From an uncultured Prevotellaceae bacterium (GTDB lineage: Bacteria > Bacteroidota > Bacteroidia > Bacteroidales > Muribaculaceae): DNA of 64,000 bases. The stretch covers positions 124,001 to 188,000 of the forward strand of contig CAMZFV010000001.1 of the NCBI GenBank assembly GCA_947306175.1, written 5' to 3'. Positions 34,336 to 42,703 of the stretch are shown one piece after another. Under the pieces are notes generated by a model. That model had not been told where the DNA came from. It searched no databases and saw only the letters and a list, made by a program, of their open reading frames with translations. The position numbers were made by a program, and so were the translations under genes. Within the stretch, counting starts at the first letter, position 1. Every line of letters begins with the position of its first letter.

Positions 34336-35505
34336 ATGAGAGAAATTAGAAATATTGCGGTGCTGGGTAGCACGGGCTCCATCGGGCGGCAGACGCTCGA
34401 CATCATTGCCGAATACCCCGACAGGTTTGCCCCATGGCTGCTAGTGGCCCGCAGCAGTGCCGACCTGCTGATTTCTCAGGCGCGGCAGTTCCGCCCCCAC
34501 ATGGTCATCATCGCCGATGCGCAGTACTACGAGTACGTGCGCGATGCGCTGGAGGACACCGATATTGAGGTGGCGACCGGCAGTGCTGCCATTGCCCAGG
34601 CTGTCACGGCTCCCGAGATTGACACTGTGGTTACCGCTATGGTGGGCTACAGCGGCCTGGAATCGACGATTGCCGCTATCGGGGCTGGCAAGCGCATTGC
34701 CCTGGCCAACAAGGAGACGCTGGTGGTGGCAGGTGAACTCATCGACCGCCTGCTGAAGGATTCCACGAGTGTGCTCTACCCCGTTGATAGCGAGCATGGC
34801 GCCTTCTACCAGTGTCTGATGGGCGAGCGCATGGAGGATGTGGAGAAGTTGTGGCTCACTGCCTCGGGAGGTCCTTTCCGTACCATGCCTAAGGAGCAAC
34901 TGGCCCATGTCACAGCCGCCGATGCCCTCAAGCATCCCAACTGGTCGATGGGTGCCAAAATCACCATCGACTCGGCCACGATGATGAACAAGGGCTTCGA
35001 GATGATCGAGGCGCGTTGGCTCTTCGGCGTTGAGCCTCAGGATATTGAGATTGTGGTGCACCCGCAGAGCATCATCCACTCGATGGTCGCCTTCAAGGAC
35101 GGCTCGGTCAAGGCCCAGCTGGGTCTGCCCGACATGCACCTGCCCATCCGCTTCGCCCTAGGCTTGCCCGACGGTCGCCTGGCGAGTGACTGCCGCAAGA
35201 TGACCATCGAGGACATGGCGAATCTGACGCTGGAGCGCCCCGACTTTGACAAATTCCCGCTGCTGAATACGGCCTATGCCGCTGCCAGCACTGGAGGCAC
35301 GGCTCCCTGTGTGATGAACGCTGCCAACGAGATTGCCGTGGCCGCCTTCCTACAAGACAAAATCAAATTTACAGACATATACAGAATTATCAACGAGACG
35401 ATGGAACATGCGCCTCTGGTTGCCCATCCTGGCTATGAAGACTATGTCCAGAGCAATGCCGCAGCCCGTGACTACGCCTCTAAGCTCGCTGCGCTCACAG
35501 TTTAG
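34336..35505 (+). CDS. dxr: 1-deoxy-D-xylulose 5-phosphate reductoisomerase
   Basis: 389 residues from ATG 34336 (ATG 34330 would add two). It catalyses the NADPH-dependent step to MEP in non-mevalonate isoprenoid synthesis. Motifs: NADPH loop LGSTGSIGRQT, ALANKETLV, the DSEH segment YPVDSEHGAFYQ, ASGGPFR, HPNWSMGAKITIDSATMMNKG and HPQSIIHSMV. The frame extends to 34144 but contains the GGCATCCGC hairpin and the -7 box, so the long start is rejected. rseP follows 70 nt downstream, a common pairing in Bacteroidales. Confidence 0.96.
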   Translation: MREIRNIAVLGSTGSIGRQTLDIIAEYPDRFAPWLLVARSSADLLISQARQFRPHMVIIADAQYYEYVRDALEDTDIEVATGSAAIAQAVTAPEIDTVVTAMVGYSGLESTIAAIGAGKRIALANKETLVVAGELIDRLLKDSTSVLYPVDSEHGAFYQCLMGERMEDVEKLWLTASGGPFRTMPKEQLAHVTAADALKHPNWSMGAKITIDSATMMNKGFEMIEARWLFGVEPQDIEIVVHPQSIIHSMVAFKDGSVKAQLGLPDMHLPIRFALGLPDGRLASDCRKMTIEDMANLTLERPDFDKFPLLNTAYAAASTGGTAPCVMNAANEIAVAAFLQDKIKFTDIYRIINETMEHAPLVAHPGYEDYVQSNAAARDYASKLAALTV

Positions 35506-35538
35506 AGTTTAGTGTTTAGAGTTTAGAGAGGCATCCGC
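35503..35538. repeat. GTTTAGA-type repeat plus GGCATCCGC core between dxr and rseP
   Basis: Tandem GTTTAGA/GTTTAGT units overlap the dxr stop and lead straight into GGCATCCGC (35530-35538). A 16-nt word (AACTGACAACTGAAAA) at 35550 recurs at 30841 before the tricorn gene. Confidence 0.75.
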
Positions 35539-35575
35539 GTTCAACTGAAAACTGACAACTGAAAAACTAAAATAA

Positions 35576-37018
35576 ATGAATCCGACACTGATAAAGGTTA
35601 TTGAATTTTTCCTCTCCCTGGGTCTCCTAGTGATGATCCATGAATTTGGTCACTATTGCTTTTCCCGCCTGTTTGGCGTGTGGGTAGAGAAATTCTACCT
35701 GTTTTTCAATCCCTGGCTAACCATCGCCAAGTGGAAACCAGGCAAGTACCTCAAGTGGTTCTCGCACGGCCAGGAGATGGGCGCCATGGAATCATCGGAA
35801 GAGGCTAAAAAAGACGCCCCTGTCGATGAAGAGGACAAGCGCTCGTGGCGTGCCACCGAGTATGGCATCGGCTGGTTGCCCCTAGGTGGCTACTGTGCCA
35901 TTGCGGGCATGATTGACGAGTCGATGAACAAGGAGGCCATGAAGCAGCCCGCCAAGCCATGGGAGTTCCGCAGCAAGCCTGCATGGCAGCGTCTGCTCAT
36001 CATGCTGGGCGGCGTGTTGTTCAACTTCCTGCTGGCCATCATCATCTATGCCGGCATCGCCTACGCTGTGGGTGAGCAGTATGTGAAATTCACCGACGCC
36101 ACCGAGGGTATGGCCTATTGTGATAGCGCCCACAAGGTGGGTTTTGTCGATGGTGATATCCCCTTGACTGCCGACGGCAGGCCGCTGAGCCACTACAATA
36201 GCAATGACCTTCAGGCGATGCTTATCGCCAAGCAGGTGACCGTGTTGCGCAACCATAAGGACACCGTGACCATCAACATTCCTGAGAAATTCATTTTCCA
36301 GGTCAATGAGGACGCCGAGAATCAACAGCCGTTCTTGGTTTACCGCATCCCGGTCATCGTTGACGATGTGCAACATGGCAAGGGAGCCGAGAAGGCCGGT
36401 ATGATAAAGGGTGACCGAATGCTTGCTGTCAATGAGGCTCCCACGCCCGATGCTATCAGTTTCTCGGAAGAGTTGTCCAAGTACAAAGGCCAGAATGTCT
36501 CCATCAAGTACCAGCGTGGTAATCAAATTCTCACGGCTGATAACGTGCCGATCGACAAAGAAGGCATGGTGGGCATCAGCAAGGTGATAGACCCTGCTAA
36601 GATATTCAAGACCACTGTCGTCCATTACAACCTGCTGCAGTCCATCCCGCGCGGCATCCAGATGGGATGGGATAAGATGGTGAACTACGTCAAGCAGATG
36701 AAGCTGGTCTTCACGCCCGAGGGCGCCCAAAGCATCGGTGGATTCGGCACCATCGGCAGTATTTTCCCATCATCGTGGAATTGGGTTGATTTCTGGAACA
36801 TTACCGCCTTTATCTCGGTCATCCTGGCTGTGATGAACATTTTGCCTATTCCCGCCCTTGACGGTGGCCACGTGATGTTCCTGCTGTATGAAATCATCAC
36901 CCGCCGCAAGCCCAGTCTGGAATTCATGGAAAAAGCCCAGTATGTGGGCATGGCCCTGCTGATCGCCCTGCTGATATTTGCCAACGCAAACGACATATAC
37001 AGATTTTTCATCAAGTAG
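35576..37018 (+). CDS. rseP: Site-2 zinc metalloprotease RseP
   Basis: 480 residues, inner-membrane intramembrane protease. Zinc motif HEFGH in the first helix (His22, Glu23, His26), a PDZ domain in the middle (GAEKAGMIKGDRMLAVNEA) and the third ligand in ILPIPALDGGH (Asp429) of the C-terminal helix. In other bacteria RseP cleaves anti-sigma factors and remnant signal peptides; its targets here are unknown. The longer-than-E. coli cytosolic loop (SSEEAKKDAPVDEEDKRSW) is usual in Bacteroidetes. Confidence 0.95.
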   Translation: MNPTLIKVIEFFLSLGLLVMIHEFGHYCFSRLFGVWVEKFYLFFNPWLTIAKWKPGKYLKWFSHGQEMGAMESSEEAKKDAPVDEEDKRSWRATEYGIGWLPLGGYCAIAGMIDESMNKEAMKQPAKPWEFRSKPAWQRLLIMLGGVLFNFLLAIIIYAGIAYAVGEQYVKFTDATEGMAYCDSAHKVGFVDGDIPLTADGRPLSHYNSNDLQAMLIAKQVTVLRNHKDTVTINIPEKFIFQVNEDAENQQPFLVYRIPVIVDDVQHGKGAEKAGMIKGDRMLAVNEAPTPDAISFSEELSKYKGQNVSIKYQRGNQILTADNVPIDKEGMVGISKVIDPAKIFKTTVVHYNLLQSIPRGIQMGWDKMVNYVKQMKLVFTPEGAQSIGGFGTIGSIFPSSWNWVDFWNITAFISVILAVMNILPIPALDGGHVMFLLYEIITRRKPSLEFMEKAQYVGMALLIALLIFANANDIYRFFIK

Positions 37019-37100
37019 GTATTAGGTGTTAGGCATTAGGTGATAGTAAGCATTACCTAAACTAGCCTAAAGCCTAAAACCTAAAGCCTAAAGCCTAAGA
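37017..37100. repeat. TTAGG/CCTAA inverted intergenic repeat after rseP
   Basis: The left half has TTAGGT/TTAGGC units and the right half has CCTAAA units (GCCTAAAGCC repeated), so the two halves can pair into a long imperfect hairpin. It fills the whole gap between rseP and the methyltransferase gene. Confidence 0.8.
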
Positions 37101-37104
37101 AACA

Positions 37105-38292
37105 ATGACCTATAAAACCGTAACACTCAAGCGCGGCAAGGAGGAGTCCCTCCAGCGTTTCCATCCCTGGGTATTTTCGGGTGCGATCGCGGCAGCCGAT
37201 GAAACCATCGAGGAAGGTGACCTGGTGACCGTGTATGCCCACGACGGCACCCTCATCGGCAACGGCCATTCCCAAATCGGCAGCATCGCCGTGAGGATGC
37301 TCACCTTTGACGACACAGCCATCGATGAGGCCTTCTTCGAACAACGTCTCAACGACGCATACAAGATGCGTCAGGCACTGGGATTGCAGCGCGAGGACAA
37401 TAACGCCTTCCGCCTGGTTCATGGAGAGGGCGACTTCCTGCCAGGACTGGTAGTGGACATCTATGGCCCCACGGCTGTCATGCAGGCCCATTCCCCGGGT
37501 ATGCACTTCGCCCGAGATATTATCGCCAAGGCGTTGACCCAATTGCCCGGTGGCATCGTCCGCAACGTGTATTACAAGAGCGAGACTACCCTGCCCTACA
37601 AGGCCCATCTCGACCCGATGAACGATTACATCATCGGCGGCATGGAAACCGATGAGGCACTGGAAAACGGACTGCGTTTCCATGTGGATTGGCTCAAGGG
37701 CCAGAAGACGGGCTTCTTTGTCGATCAGCGTGAGAACCGCAGCCTGCTGGAGCATTACAGCAAGGATCGCAAGGTGCTCAATATGTTCTGCTACACAGGT
37801 GGTTTCTCGGTCTATGCCCTGCGAGGCGGTGCCCAACTGGTTCATTCGGTTGATAGTTCAGCCAAGGCCGTTCGTCTCACTGACGATAACGTGGTTCTGA
37901 ACTTTACCCCCGAGGATGGCCGTCACAAATCCTTTGCCGAGGATGCCTTTAAGTTCCTTGACAATATGGAGCCTAACGCTTACGACCTCATCATCCTTGA
38001 CCCGCCCGCCTTTGCCAAACACAAGAGTGCCCTGCGCAACGCCCTGGTGGGTTACCGCCGCTTGAATGCCAAGGCGCTGGAGAAGATGCCTCATGGCAGC
38101 ATCCTGTTCACGTTCTCCTGCTCCCAGGCGGTGAACAAGGAGCAGTTCCGCCTTGCCGTTTTCAGTGCAGCCGCACAGACACGCCGCAAGGTGCGCATCC
38201 TGCATCAGCTCACCCAGCCCGCCGACCATCCCATCAACATCTACCACCCCGAGGGTGAATACCTCAAGGGTTTGGTTCTCTACGTGGAATGA
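37105..38292 (+). CDS. rlmI: RlmI-type class I SAM-dependent rRNA methyltransferase
   Basis: 395 residues. N-terminal PUA domain (HPWVFSGAI), a middle EEHEE-like domain ending GFFVDQRENR, then a Rossmann methyltransferase: SAM loop NMFCYTGGFSVYAL, DPPAF (Asp299) and the catalytic FSCSQ (Cys339). E. coli RlmI makes m5C1962 in 23S rRNA; this is the closest characterised family, so the exact target position is inferred. The gene lies between two repeat-filled gaps and is probably independently transcribed. Confidence 0.88.
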   Translation: MTYKTVTLKRGKEESLQRFHPWVFSGAIAAADETIEEGDLVTVYAHDGTLIGNGHSQIGSIAVRMLTFDDTAIDEAFFEQRLNDAYKMRQALGLQREDNNAFRLVHGEGDFLPGLVVDIYGPTAVMQAHSPGMHFARDIIAKALTQLPGGIVRNVYYKSETTLPYKAHLDPMNDYIIGGMETDEALENGLRFHVDWLKGQKTGFFVDQRENRSLLEHYSKDRKVLNMFCYTGGFSVYALRGGAQLVHSVDSSAKAVRLTDDNVVLNFTPEDGRHKSFAEDAFKFLDNMEPNAYDLIILDPPAFAKHKSALRNALVGYRRLNAKALEKMPHGSILFTFSCSQAVNKEQFRLAVFSAAAQTRRKVRILHQLTQPADHPINIYHPEGEYLKGLVLYVE

Positions 38293-38362
38293 TGTCTTTG
38301 GAATTAGGCGATAGCAAATGTACTTAACACTAAAAACTTATAACTTAAACGATTAAATTACA

Positions 38363-38800
38363 ATGAAAAAGTATTTTATCCTTTTTGCCGCCGTGGCATT
38401 GATGGCCATGACCGCTTGTAACGAGAAACCCGCCAAGACAGAAAAAGCCGAGGCTCCTGCCACTGAGCAAGTTGACACTGCCAAGAATGCAGCCCAGCCC
38501 AAGGTAAATGTTGAGAAAGCTGCACCCACCGAGGACGGCAAGGACCACACCGTGGCCGAATTCAACACCAAGGAGAATCAGATTCGCCTGGAGAACCTGG
38601 CCGATGGCACTTTCCGCCTGAGCATATGGAAAATTGGACAAGACAAGAACGGCGATGCCGATCAGGTTGTTGAGAGCAAGAAATGTGTACTGCAAGGAGG
38701 TGGCTACGTGATGCAAGCCGGTGATGGCAAGAACTATCTCATCGACACCAAGAAGAACCGTGTCGTCATGTTGGACAAGAAGAACATCAAGCAATTATAA
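38363..38800 (+). CDS. Small lipoprotein of unknown function
   Basis: 145 residues. The signal peptide MKKYFILFAAVALMAMTAC has a clear lipobox (Cys19). It is followed by a Lys/Ala/Glu-rich low-complexity linker (about 20-65) and a small folded part of about 80 residues with alternating beta-like segments (RLSIWKIGQ, GYVMQAG, YLIDTKKNRVVML). No family was recognised. The M49 peptidase gene follows 33 nt downstream in the same direction and may be cotranscribed. Confidence 0.75.
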   Translation: MKKYFILFAAVALMAMTACNEKPAKTEKAEAPATEQVDTAKNAAQPKVNVEKAAPTEDGKDHTVAEFNTKENQIRLENLADGTFRLSIWKIGQDKNGDADQVVESKKCVLQGGGYVMQAGDGKNYLIDTKKNRVVMLDKKNIKQL

Positions 38801-38833
38801 CCGTTCGATCATACGATTAACATAAGACTGAAT

Positions 38834-40834
38834 ATGAGAAAATTGTTTTTTGCCGTCGTTACGATGGCGTTAGCAACCACCGCTATGGCTCAGAACAACA
38901 GCGATTTCAACTACTCGGTGGACCGTTTTGCCGACATCGAGGTGCTGCGTTATCAGGTGCCTGGCTTTGAGGACCTCTCGCTCCAGCAGAAGGAGCTGGT
39001 TTATTACCTCACCGAGGCAGCCATCAATGGCCGTGACATCCTCTTTGACCAGAACTGCAAGTACAACCTCATGGTGCGTCAGACCCTGGAGGACATCTAC
39101 CGCAATTATCGTGGCGATAAGAATGACAAGGACTATCAGGCCTTCCTCAAGTACCTGAAGCAGGTGTGGTTTGGCAATGGTATCCATCACCACTATTCGA
39201 TGGACAAGTTCGTGCCCGAATTCTCGCAGAAGTTCTTTGACAAGCAGTTTGACGCACTGCCCGGGGCTGACAAGCGTGCTGGCGAGAAGAAAGTGCTCGA
39301 CCGTGTCATCTTTGACCCCGACTTCATGGCTAAGCGCGTTAACCAGGCCGATGGTCAGGACCTGATCCTCACCTCTGCCTGCAACATGTATGAGGGCGTG
39401 ACCCAGCAGGAAGTAGAAGACTATTACAATAACCTCAAGGACACTACCGACCTCACCCCCATCTCCTACGGCCTCAACTGCAAGGTCGTGAAGCGCAATG
39501 GCAAGATTGTTGAGGAGCCCTACAAGATTGGCGGACTTTACAGCAAGGCCATCGAAAAAATCGTCTATTGGCTCCAGAAGGCCGCTACCGTAGCCGAGAA
39601 TGAGGGTCAGCGTGCCTACATCAACGAGCTCATTAAGTTCTACCAGACGGGTTCTCTCAAGACCTTCGACGACTACAGCATTATGTGGGCCGAGGAGACT
39701 AAGAGTGATGTGGACTTCATCAACGGCTTCATTGAGAGCTACGGCGATCCCCTGGGCATGACCGGCTCATGGGAAGGCATGGTCAACTTCAAGGACAAGG
39801 CTGCTTCTCGCCGTTCCAAGCTCATCAGCGATAATGCCCAGTACTTCGAGAGCAATTCGCCCGTTGACAACCGCTTCAAGAAGAAAAACGTTAAGGGTGT
39901 GAGCGCTAAGGTTATCACCGCTGCCATCCTGGCAGGTGACAGCTATCCCTCCACCCCCATCGGCATCAACCTGCCCAACAGCAACTGGATCCGTGCTCAG
40001 CACGGCTCGAAGTCGGTTTCTATCGACAATATCACCGATGCCTACAACAAGGTGGCTGCCGGCACTGGCTTTAATGAGGAGTTTGCTTACAGCGACGTTG
40101 AGGTGGAACTCATGAAGAACTACCTTGCCCTCGCCGACGCTCTCCACACCGACCTGCACGAGTGTCTGGGCCATGCTTCGGGACAGTTGCTCCCTGGCGT
40201 TGACCAGGATGCTCTCAAGGCCCATGGCTCCACCCTTGAGGAGGCCCGCGCCGACTTGTTTGCCCTCTATTACCTTGCTGATCCCAAGCTGATTGAACTC
40301 GGCATTTTCAAGGACAAGGACACTTACAAGGCAGAGTATTACAAATACATTATGAACGGCCTGATGACCCAGCTCACCCGCATCGAGCCAGGTAAGGACA
40401 TCGAGGAGGCCCACATGCGCAACCGCAAACTCATCAGCGAGTGGTGCTACCAGAAGGGCTTGAAGGACAACGTTATCGAGTATGTGAAACGTGATGGAAA
40501 GACCTATATCAAGGTGAACGACTATTTGAAGCTGCGTGACCTGTTCGGTGAGCTGCTCGCCGAGATCCAGCGCATCAAGAGCGAAGGTGACTACGAGGCT
40601 GGTCGTCAGCTCGTCGAGACCTACGGCGTGAAGGTGGACCCCACCATCCACAAGGAAGTGCTCGCCCGCTACGAGGGCCTGAACATTGCCCCCTACAAGG
40701 GCTTTGTCAACCCCATCTACACCCCCGTGTATGACAAGAATGGCAAGCTCATCGACGTGAAGATCTCCTACACCGAAGGCTACATCGACCAGATGCTGCG
40801 CTACGGCCAGGACTACTCCCCCCTCACCCACTAA
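38834..40834 (+). CDS. Dipeptidyl-peptidase III (peptidase family M49), exported
   Basis: 666 residues with signal peptide MRKLFFAVVTMALATTAMA. Zinc site HECLGH (His442, Glu443, His447) with the third ligand in EEARAD (Glu469/Glu470). The 27-residue spacing between the two motifs is shorter than in the human enzyme and fits the Bacteroides form, which I recall also has HECLGH. M49 enzymes remove dipeptides from the N-terminus of short peptides; a periplasmic location is inferred from the signal peptide. This suits an organism that uses peptides. Confidence 0.92.
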   Translation: MRKLFFAVVTMALATTAMAQNNSDFNYSVDRFADIEVLRYQVPGFEDLSLQQKELVYYLTEAAINGRDILFDQNCKYNLMVRQTLEDIYRNYRGDKNDKDYQAFLKYLKQVWFGNGIHHHYSMDKFVPEFSQKFFDKQFDALPGADKRAGEKKVLDRVIFDPDFMAKRVNQADGQDLILTSACNMYEGVTQQEVEDYYNNLKDTTDLTPISYGLNCKVVKRNGKIVEEPYKIGGLYSKAIEKIVYWLQKAATVAENEGQRAYINELIKFYQTGSLKTFDDYSIMWAEETKSDVDFINGFIESYGDPLGMTGSWEGMVNFKDKAASRRSKLISDNAQYFESNSPVDNRFKKKNVKGVSAKVITAAILAGDSYPSTPIGINLPNSNWIRAQHGSKSVSIDNITDAYNKVAAGTGFNEEFAYSDVEVELMKNYLALADALHTDLHECLGHASGQLLPGVDQDALKAHGSTLEEARADLFALYYLADPKLIELGIFKDKDTYKAEYYKYIMNGLMTQLTRIEPGKDIEEAHMRNRKLISEWCYQKGLKDNVIEYVKRDGKTYIKVNDYLKLRDLFGELLAEIQRIKSEGDYEAGRQLVETYGVKVDPTIHKEVLARYEGLNIAPYKGFVNPIYTPVYDKNGKLIDVKISYTEGYIDQMLRYGQDYSPLTH

Positions 40835-40857
40835 GTAATACAATTATTACATTAACT

Positions 40858-40918
40858 ACGAATTACGCTAATCATACGAATTCCTGTTTTCATCGATTCG
40901 TAAATTGGCGTAATTCGT
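40858..40918. repeat. Nested ACGAATTACGC inverted repeat
   Basis: Outer arms ACGAATTACGC (40858-40868) and GCGTAATTCGT (40908-40918), eleven perfect pairs; inner arms ACGAAT (40876-40881) and ATTCGT (40896-40901). It lies in the 104-bp gap before the GH20 gene. No T tract follows. Confidence 0.85.
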
Positions 40919-40938
40919 GGTTTTAAACAAATAGAGCA

Positions 40939-42618
40939 ATGATTTTTAGAAGGTTAATAGCAGGCCTGCTGATGACTTTAGTAGCCATTGCATCGTTGGC
41001 ACAGGACAGCAAGGCGGATTACCGGGTGGTACCGCTGCCTGAGAGAATTGATGGGATCAAGAGCGCTGATTTCAGGCTGACTGAGCAGTGTGTTGTCAAC
41101 TATCCGATGGGCAACCGCGATATGGAGCGTAATGCCGCTATGCTGAGCCAATATGTGGAGGAGTTGACGGGAATCCACCTGAGCACTCGCCCTTGTAAAG
41201 ACCCAAAATCCAGCGTCTCCCCTGCTGACCGCAATGGCAACATTTCATTGCTCATCGACCCTAAGGAGGGCAATGACGAGGGATATAGCATTCAAGTTAC
41301 CCCAAAAGGCGTGGAAATCAGCGGCAAATCGCCAGCTGGCGTCTTCTATGGCATTCAGACGTTGCGTAAGTCACTTCCCGTGGGTAATACTCAGGCTATT
41401 CAACTCCCGGCTGCACAAATTGTTTCAAGCCCCCGCTTTAGCTATCGTGGCATGCATTTGGATTGCGTGCGCCACTTCTTCTCGGTCGAGACCGTGAAGC
41501 GCTACATCGACATCATGGCGTTGCATGGCATGAACCGCCTGCACTGGCATTTGACCGATGACCAGGGTTGGCGAGTGGAAATCAAAAAATATCCCCGCTT
41601 GACCGAGGTGGGCGGCTGGCGCAACGGCACCACGCTGGGCCATAACTCACCTGTGAACGACGGCATCCGCTATGGCGGCTATTACACTCAAGAGGAGATC
41701 CGCGACATTGTGCGCTATGCTGCTGAACGTTATATTACCATCATCCCTGAGATTGATATGCCTGGGCACATGGTCGCTGCACTCACGGCCTATCCCGAAC
41801 TTGGATGCACTGGCGGACCCTACGAGGTATGGACCCTGTGGGGGGTGACGGATGACATTCTTTGTGTGGGTAAGGACCACACGCTTCAATTTGTCAAGGA
41901 TGTGCTTGACGAGGTGATGCAGCTCTTCCCCTGTGAATATATCCACATTGGTGGCGATGAATCTCCCCGTGTGCGCTGGCAGGAATGTCCCTTGTGCCAG
42001 CAGCGCATCAGGGACATTGGCATAAGCGCAGAAGGAAAACAGAGCGCTGAAGCCCGCCTGCAAGGCTGGTTCACAACACAAATCCAAGAATATCTTGCCC
42101 AGCATGGCAAACGCATTATCGGTTGGGATGAACTGCTTGACTGCAATGTGGACATCACCGCAACAATTATGTCGTGGCGAGGAGCCGAGCCAGGTGCCAG
42201 AGGTGCCAACCTCGGTCATGACGTGATTATGACCCCTGTGGATCCACTCTATTTTGACTATTACCAGACGAGCAAAACGTGGAATGAACCAACCGCTTTC
42301 GGCGGCTGCAATACGCTCAAGAAGGTCTATGATTTTGAGCCTGTCGCCAGCGATTTGCCTGCCGATAAGCGTCGTCACATCCTGGGGGTCCAGGCTAACG
42401 TATGGACTGAATATATCACCTGTGAGCCTCAGGTCCAGTATCAGGTGTTGCCTCGCATGGCAGCTCTTGCAGAAGTGCAGTGGCTCCAACCAGAGCTGAA
42501 GGACTATCAGAACTTCAAGTCACGCCTGCCCCACCTGGTTGACATCTACAAGCGCTACAACTGGACTTACCGTGCCAAGAGCCTTGTTCTGGAAGACGAG
42601 GATCAGCCCAAAAAATAA
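40939..42618 (+). CDS. Beta-N-acetylhexosaminidase, GH20
   Basis: 559 residues with signal peptide MIFRRLIAGLLMTLVAIASLA. The N-terminal GH20b domain is followed by the TIM barrel with HWHLTDDQGWR and the catalytic pair Asp340-Glu341 in IHIGGDES; substrate assistance by the N-acetyl group is the family mechanism. It removes terminal GlcNAc or GalNAc from glycans, for example host N-glycans or mucin. The C-terminus is short, with no carbohydrate-binding module visible. It ends before a strong terminator shared with nhaD. Confidence 0.94.
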   Translation: MIFRRLIAGLLMTLVAIASLAQDSKADYRVVPLPERIDGIKSADFRLTEQCVVNYPMGNRDMERNAAMLSQYVEELTGIHLSTRPCKDPKSSVSPADRNGNISLLIDPKEGNDEGYSIQVTPKGVEISGKSPAGVFYGIQTLRKSLPVGNTQAIQLPAAQIVSSPRFSYRGMHLDCVRHFFSVETVKRYIDIMALHGMNRLHWHLTDDQGWRVEIKKYPRLTEVGGWRNGTTLGHNSPVNDGIRYGGYYTQEEIRDIVRYAAERYITIIPEIDMPGHMVAALTAYPELGCTGGPYEVWTLWGVTDDILCVGKDHTLQFVKDVLDEVMQLFPCEYIHIGGDESPRVRWQECPLCQQRIRDIGISAEGKQSAEARLQGWFTTQIQEYLAQHGKRIIGWDELLDCNVDITATIMSWRGAEPGARGANLGHDVIMTPVDPLYFDYYQTSKTWNEPTAFGGCNTLKKVYDFEPVASDLPADKRRHILGVQANVWTEYITCEPQVQYQVLPRMAALAEVQWLQPELKDYQNFKSRLPHLVDIYKRYNWTYRAKSLVLEDEDQPKK

Positions 42619-42641
42619 ATCCACTAGAAAGAAAATGAAAA

Positions 42642-42675
42642 ACAACCCCACGGTGTCATGTCGCCGTGGGGTTGT
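42642..42675. terminator. Strong bidirectional hairpin terminator
   Basis: ACAACCCCACGG (42642-42653) pairs perfectly with CCGTGGGGTTGT (42664-42675) around a 10-nt loop, between convergent GH20 and nhaD genes. An A-rich run on the left gives a T-rich tail for the minus strand; the plus-strand tail is weak. Confidence 0.85.
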
Positions 42676-42703
42676 CATATCCTAATAAAACGCGTGTGCG
42701 AAG

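Noticed and set aside
39767..40843. 358-codon minus-strand frame over the M49 peptidase gene
   Set aside because: Shadow of the peptidase gene, whose zinc motifs and signal peptide are unmistakable.
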